From Pictodentalium vernedei (lineage: Eukaryota > Mollusca > Scaphopoda > Dentaliida > Dentaliidae), in the NCBI GenBank assembly GCA_031216915.1, contig CM062288.1, positions 184,104,596-184,168,595 of the forward strand: DNA of 64,000 bases, given 5' to 3'. How positions within the stretch are numbered: position 1 is the first letter of the stretch; every line of letters begins with the position of its first letter. Below, in pieces: positions 59,520-64,000 of this stretch. A program made the translations under genes and the position numbers. Below the pieces are notes generated by a model. That model was not told the origin of the DNA. It did no database searches and worked only from the letters and a program-made list of their open reading frames with translations.

Positions 59520-60050
59520 AACCAAGCTACTCAATTCATGTGTTCATCATATGGTTGCAAAGATACGAGCACCATGTCTGAAGCGCAAATTAGTGTTTGG
59601 ACATTAAAGATAGGGAAGAAGGGCAGTACCAAAGTTCCCAGTCTGTGTAGCCTACCTGCAACCACTGAAGCATTCACAGAGAACATCAAACGTGCACATT
59701 TCCAAGTATGCATTTGGAAACACGCTTTAGACCTCGTCCCCCCACAATTGGATGCTACAAATTTTGGTTTTATCAAGGATGAAATTTCAAAAACTTTATC
59801 ACCCATGACTCTTCCAACTGGTGTGCTGGTTACCCATGACACGGTTTTGCGCTTGGTTCGGTGTTCCTTTCAAGTACACAGCCTTGCAAACCTAACAGGT
59901 GCAGGTGTCGCTCGACTCAATTGGCATGCACAATTTTTTGTGCTTGTAATGCAATAACTGAGTGTTGTAATGAACAGACGCATTCGAGGACAGGTGGCAG
60001 AGCAGATCAGTTGAACGAAGCAGATGCAGACACACCACGTAGTTCAGTGT
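59520..60050 (+). pseudogene. C-terminal piece with CXC-like Cys cluster
   Basis: TTEAFTENIKRAHFQVCIWK (59665) and LDLVPPQLDATNFGF (59730) are followed by LSPMTLPTGVLVTHDTVLRL. A frameshift near 59870 then leads to CKPNRCRCRSTQLACTIFCA and CNAITECCNE, with a natural stop at about 60050. RCRC...L.CT.FCAC is close to tesmin/TSO1-type CXC spacing and suggests zinc-dependent DNA binding. The right terminal repeat starts about 260 bp further on. Confidence 0.7.
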
Positions 60051-60313
60051 AGGGTTTCAGCAGTTGGGCTGCTTATTCATGTATATTTCTTCTACAACTC
60101 TGCCTGCAATTTGTACCAATACTGCAGTACTACTTCTTGTCTTCGGAAAACGAAAGATATCAATGCAATGCTACATATTTCTAGCATGCATTACCCCATT
60201 GGTTCGAAATATTCGAAAAATCATTTGTTTGGTGGTCAAACATAGATTATACCGTCATCTCTATATTCACAGCGGCCATTTTGGTGGCCATCTTTTTTTT
60301 AACCCAAATTTCT

Positions 60314-60559
60314 CAAATTGCTCAAGGCTGACAAATGGCCAGCTGATTAATTCTTCATAAGTATGTCCCACTCTACCAGAATCCACAGATAAAAAAACTT
60401 TATATGCCAAAACACGCATCCGTGACCTGGCAGCCGGACTAAACTCGGTACCTTCATCAATTAAATTTTTGCTGCTGACCATTTTTATTACCTAGTAAAC
60501 GCATGTGTGGACATCACTGCCAATGCGTGGATTACCACTTGTCCACAATGCTTGTATTG
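60314..60559. repeat. Right terminal inverted repeat of the 7.1-kb element
   Basis: It runs tcaaattgctcaaggctgac to cacaatgcttgtattg, followed by TA. It pairs with 53421-53691. Its outer 90 bp match the left arm of the short element at 40435. Confidence 0.7.
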
Positions 60560-60887
60560 TAAGCTAACTGGAAAACACCCACCTGTCCTGCAGGACTTAA
60601 AAAATTCATGCGAGAATCAGAATCAATTCTTGCAAATGATTCTCGCAACGAAAGCAACGAAAATCAATATTGATTCTCGCAAAATGTTTGATTCTTGTCA
60701 TAGATTCCAAAAGTGTTCTTAAATACCTGCAGGACTTTACTTATTTCTTACTTCCTCATAATAATGTAATGCTTTGACTTAGTGGTGGCATCTAACATTC
60801 AGCTGAATTTTATTAGAATGTTTTTCAACCAAGGTGTCAAACATATTCATTTTTGAGAGTTAAAGGTCTGATACATTTATATTTATT

Positions 60888-62081
60888 TAGTGATTAAACG
60901 ATGTATGGCATTCGCATCTGACATCGGCCGATATTAAGCCATCAGTTGACCATCGGTAGAAGTGTTTGAACATCGGTTTGTGCCGATGGTTACATGGAAC
61001 ACCATAGGATCAAAATTGTTCATATTTACGTTTGATTCATGGCCTAATACAAGCTGTAACAAGCTTAGTAAGTTGCCACGATGATTGACAGTAGTGTTGA
61101 AATGATTTGTCAATTATTCGACATTTACAATATCCCACTCCCAGAACAAGTTGTAAGTTTCACCGACACTGACAGCATCCCACCAGTACTGTGAATTGCT
61201 GTTGCATCATCTGATATCACTGTCAGTTCATTTGTAAAGAATCTAGTTACCCAATTCTTCTTTAATCACTGTCAACACAACACAAAGTGAACAATAACAA
61301 ATTAACATAAAATACATTCATCAGCGGATTGTTTTCACAGTCGGAGTATAACTTCAATCTGTTGTGCAGGTCACTTATTTATGTAAACAATCTAAAAATA
61401 GTGTATGGCCAATTTGTGCATGGACTTCTGGGATTGGTTATCATTTGTGAAACACATTTTACCATTCGAGATTTTCCGGCACTAGACGCGTGAATACGAA
61501 TCTACTATATTGAGTGGACTGTAGTGTTAGAAGCTATTTGAAAACATAGCCTTTATGAATGTATGTTAAGTTGTTGATTTCTGCCACACAACAAAAAGCG
61601 ATCTGAATTACTACGTACAAAATGGGACCTACTTTTGTTTTGACCTTTATATCTACGTGGGTTTTGAATCGAAAATTTGAATTAGAGCATAAATCAGTAA
61701 TTAAATCAAGTAAATAAATATGTTATTTAATTGCCATTTGATATATTTTACTCAATTTCATCTTGAAACTAAATTTAAATGGAGGTGGAATTTAAAATAG
61801 TATGAGCATAAGTCACCTATTTTTACATTGATCAAAGATGCTGTACTGTTATCATGTTTCTGCTGACGTCGTATTTTTATTTTGATACACAGTGACTCAC
61901 TCTTGAGGTCAACAAACATATCAACCTGACTGTACTGTAAAATTAACCCTATTCTATGTGTTCTTGAATCTACTACTCCTTTTGGTTGTGACTTCTGACA
62001 TTGGCACTCACAATCGCCGATTGCGCACTCAACTAATCAGCAAGCAGATGACGGTTGCAAATCCTTATCGGTTAATCACTA
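60888..62081. mobile_element. hAT-like element, 1194 bp, 8-bp target duplication
   Basis: tagtgattaaacgat and atcggttaatcacta are inverted ends with one mismatch. The duplication tatttatt lies at 60880-60887 and 62082-62089. Subterminal words gccgatattaagccatcag and atcgccgattgcgc are present. There is no transposase frame. The 60560-60879 flank contains a half copy of the TT4-like repeat. Confidence 0.88.
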
Positions 62082-62504
62082 TATTTATTCATAAGTGAAT
62101 GAACTGATGGTTTTTCAGTTAAGTACAATAAATTGAGGATGGGAGGTTCTGAAGAGAGCAACATTCAGTTCTTTCGAATGCTCAGTATGGTCTGGCTGGG
62201 TTCTAAATCAACTGAACTGCAAGATTGCTTAGTACCATAAATTTAGCATGAAATTCCCTGCACGATCATTGACTGAAGCATTTGGTTGGTTCTATTTATG
62301 AGCTGCATGATGTCAAAGCAGGGCAGCCAGTAATATTATCGTCATTCGATGCAACAGAACTATATTTGAAGAATGTAGTTATGTACAAGTATAATGAATA
62401 CAATAAGATACAGATAGTTATTAGCATCTTCAGGAGGTGACATGGCCGCCTATTAGGCCATTTCCCGTCACTTCCCAGAAAAAAAAAAGAAAAAAAAGAA
62501 GAGT

Positions 62505-63800
62505 AACAAGAGCACATGTATCGCTGAAGCAATACAATGTCCCCTACCAGACTAATGAGCTTTAATAATTGTACAAATGTTATAACCTCGATGTGATCAG
62601 CATGAATTCCGTTGAAGCGTTTCCAAAAAAAGTCCGGAAAACTGATATTTTGGAGCTTTTCCATATTTCCAAGGGCCATAACTCACACAAGAATAATGCA
62701 ATTGGCATGAAACTCAAACTTGATCTGTAAGCCATCATTCTATAGTAGGTTACCAAGAATGAAATCATTTGGTTGAAGCATTTCTAAAAAAAGTCCGGAA
62801 AACTAAAGTATGACCAACAGACTGACTGACAGACTGACGGATGGATGGACAAAGTGCAAATGCAACTTGATCTGTAAGTCATCATTATATAGTAGGTTAC
62901 CAAAAATGGAATCATTCCGTTGAAGCGTTTCCAAAAAAAGTCTGGAAAACTGATATTTTGGCACTTTTCCATATTTCCAAGGGCCATAACTCACACATGA
63001 ATAATCAGCATAAAACTCAAACTTGATCTGTAAGTCATCGTTCTATAGTAGGTTACCAAAAATGAAATCATTCCGTTGAAGCGTTTCCAAAAAAAGTCTG
63101 GAAAACTGATATTTTGGCGCTTTTCCATATTTCCAAGGGCCATAACTCACACAAGAATAATGCAATCAGCATGAAACTCAAACTTGATCTGTAAGTCATC
63201 GTTCTATAGTGGGTTACCAAGAATGACATCATTCGGTTGAAGCATTTCCAAAGAAAGTCCGGAAAACTTAAGTATGACTGACAGACTGATGGATGGACAG
63301 AGTGCAAATGAAACTTGATCTGTAAGTCATCGTTCTATAGTAGGTTACCAAAAATGAAATCATTCTGTTGAAGCGTTTCCAAAAAAAGTCTGGAAAACTG
63401 ATATTTTGGCGCTTTTTCATATTTCCAAGGGCCATAACTCACACAAGAATAATGCAATCAGCATGAAACTCAAACTTGATCTGGAAGTCATTGCTCTATA
63501 GTAGGTTACCAAAAATGAAATCATTCCGTTAAAACGTTTCCAAAAAAAGTCCGGAAAACTGATATTTTGGAGCTTTTCCATATTTCCAAGGGCCATAACT
63601 CACACAAGAATAATGCAATCAGCATGAAACTCAAACTTGATCTGTAAGTCATCGTTCTATAGTAGTTTACCAAAAATGAAATCATTCCGTTGAAGCGTTT
63701 CCAAAACAATTCCGGAAAACTAAAGTGTGACTGACAGACTGAAGGATGGATGAACAGAGGGCAAACCTATAGTCCCCTCCGGCGATGCCAGTAGGGGACT
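62505..63800 (+). mobile_element. Pearl-like tandem element with eight units
   Basis: It starts gtaacaagagcacatgtatc then caatgtcccctacc, and ends tagtcccctccggcgatgcc then agtaggggacta, so tgtcccctac is an inverted end motif. Units marked by gttgaagcgtttccaaaaaa occur at about 62613, 62773, 62919, 63074, 63236, 63367, 63527 and 63689. Unit words are ccaagggccataactcacac and catgaaactcaaacttgatc. Tracts gacagactgacggatggatg close the second, fifth and last units. The 62090-62504 flank shows no feature. Confidence 0.7.
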
Positions 63801-63974
63801 AAAAAGGTGGTTGACTGTAGATAAATAAAAATAATAGCAACATTTTTTTGCTTAAGATATATATAAGACACTAATGATATGCTATTGCTTCGAGGGGTTA
63901 ATGCATGTACATGTATAATGCATGCATAATTATACAGTCTGACTAGTGTATAAAAACAACAGAAACTGAGTAGT

Positions 63975-64000
63975 TAACCCTTTAACTTACAGACACTTGC
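63975..64000. mobile_element. Possible TT1 end cut by the window edge
   Basis: TTAAccctttaacttacag resembles the TT1 terminus. Between 63801 and 63974 nothing is recognised. Confidence 0.35.

Larger units (their letters stand above)
54092..60050 (+). pseudogene. Broken gene of a multi-copy animal protein family, FEN/PIN-like nuclease plus Cys-rich ends
   Basis: Pieces in order: an N-terminal Cys segment, an insertion (54442-56200), a conserved central region, a nuclease-like segment and a CXC-like tail. I recognise the pattern as a family of large hypothetical proteins repeated in cnidarian, amphioxus and mollusc genomes, but know no accepted name. About ten lesions (frameshifts near 56460, 56940, 57345, 57645, 58855 and 59870; stops near 56570, 57122, 57181, 59347 and 59461) prevent one product. 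Otherwise the residues read smoothly, so decay is moderate. It lies within inverted repeats, which makes it the likely cargo or mobilising protein of the element. Confidence 0.75.
53421..60559 (+). mobile_element. Large TIR element carrying an uncharacterised nuclease-like gene
   Basis: The left terminal repeat (53421-53691) and right terminal repeat (60314-60559) are inverted copies. Shared stretches, compared after reversing the right one, are caaaaatttaatt.atgaag, tagtcc.g.c, tcacg.atgcgt.tttt, gtataaag.tttttt.tct and ctggccat.tgtcagccttg (the last followed by agcaattt). TA lies outside both ends. Between them lies one broken gene on the plus strand (54092-60050) interrupted by another repeat. 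No DDE transposase, integrase or reverse transcriptase is visible. A short derivative lies at 40435-40693. Boundaries are good to a few bases only if TA is the target. Confidence 0.7.

Overview
The window is genomic DNA from an invertebrate animal: AT-rich, intron-dominated, with no operons or ribosome binding sites, and made mostly of interspersed repeats. A lophotrochozoan, most likely a bivalve mollusc, is suggested by many elements with a tandem-repeat core plus a GACA/GACGG microsatellite (the layout known from oyster pearl elements), by mollusc-like repeat phrases such as gggccataactc, and by the abundant word acatgta. This assignment is an inference.

One host gene is well supported. 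It is a ceramide synthase on the minus strand, seen as three exons (37.9-38.1, 24.3-24.5 and 3.2-3.3 kb) whose splice sites and phases fit exactly. They encode the N-terminus, the first membrane segment and most of the homeobox-like domain. The catalytic TLC part must lie beyond the left edge. The two introns (about 13.4 and 21 kb) are packed with mobile elements, including a nearly whole but degenerate DIRS-like retrotransposon (13.3-19.2 kb) with inverted terminal repeats and an internal complementary region.

The rest is layered elements. There are hAT-like elements with exact 8-bp target duplications, and four families of palindromic elements flanked by TTAA. SINEs share a body and tail but carry either a tRNA-like or a 5S rRNA-like head. 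Pearl-like elements have the same ends but different satellite cores, and four of the five copies found sit inside TTAA palindromes. A second DIRS relic lies at 48.7-51.9 kb.

The most unusual object is at 53.4-60.6 kb. A roughly 7.1-kb element with long terminal inverted repeats and TA at both ends carries a single broken gene. The gene belongs to a multi-copy animal protein family that I recognise by motif but cannot name. It has an N-terminal Cys motif, a long central domain, a FEN/PIN-like nuclease segment and a C-terminal Cys-rich tail, and I see no DDE transposase. A 259-bp palindromic derivative with related ends lies at 40.4-40.7 kb. Family labels (TT1-TT4, PL-A/PL-B, S1/S2, PE) are mine and apply to this window only.
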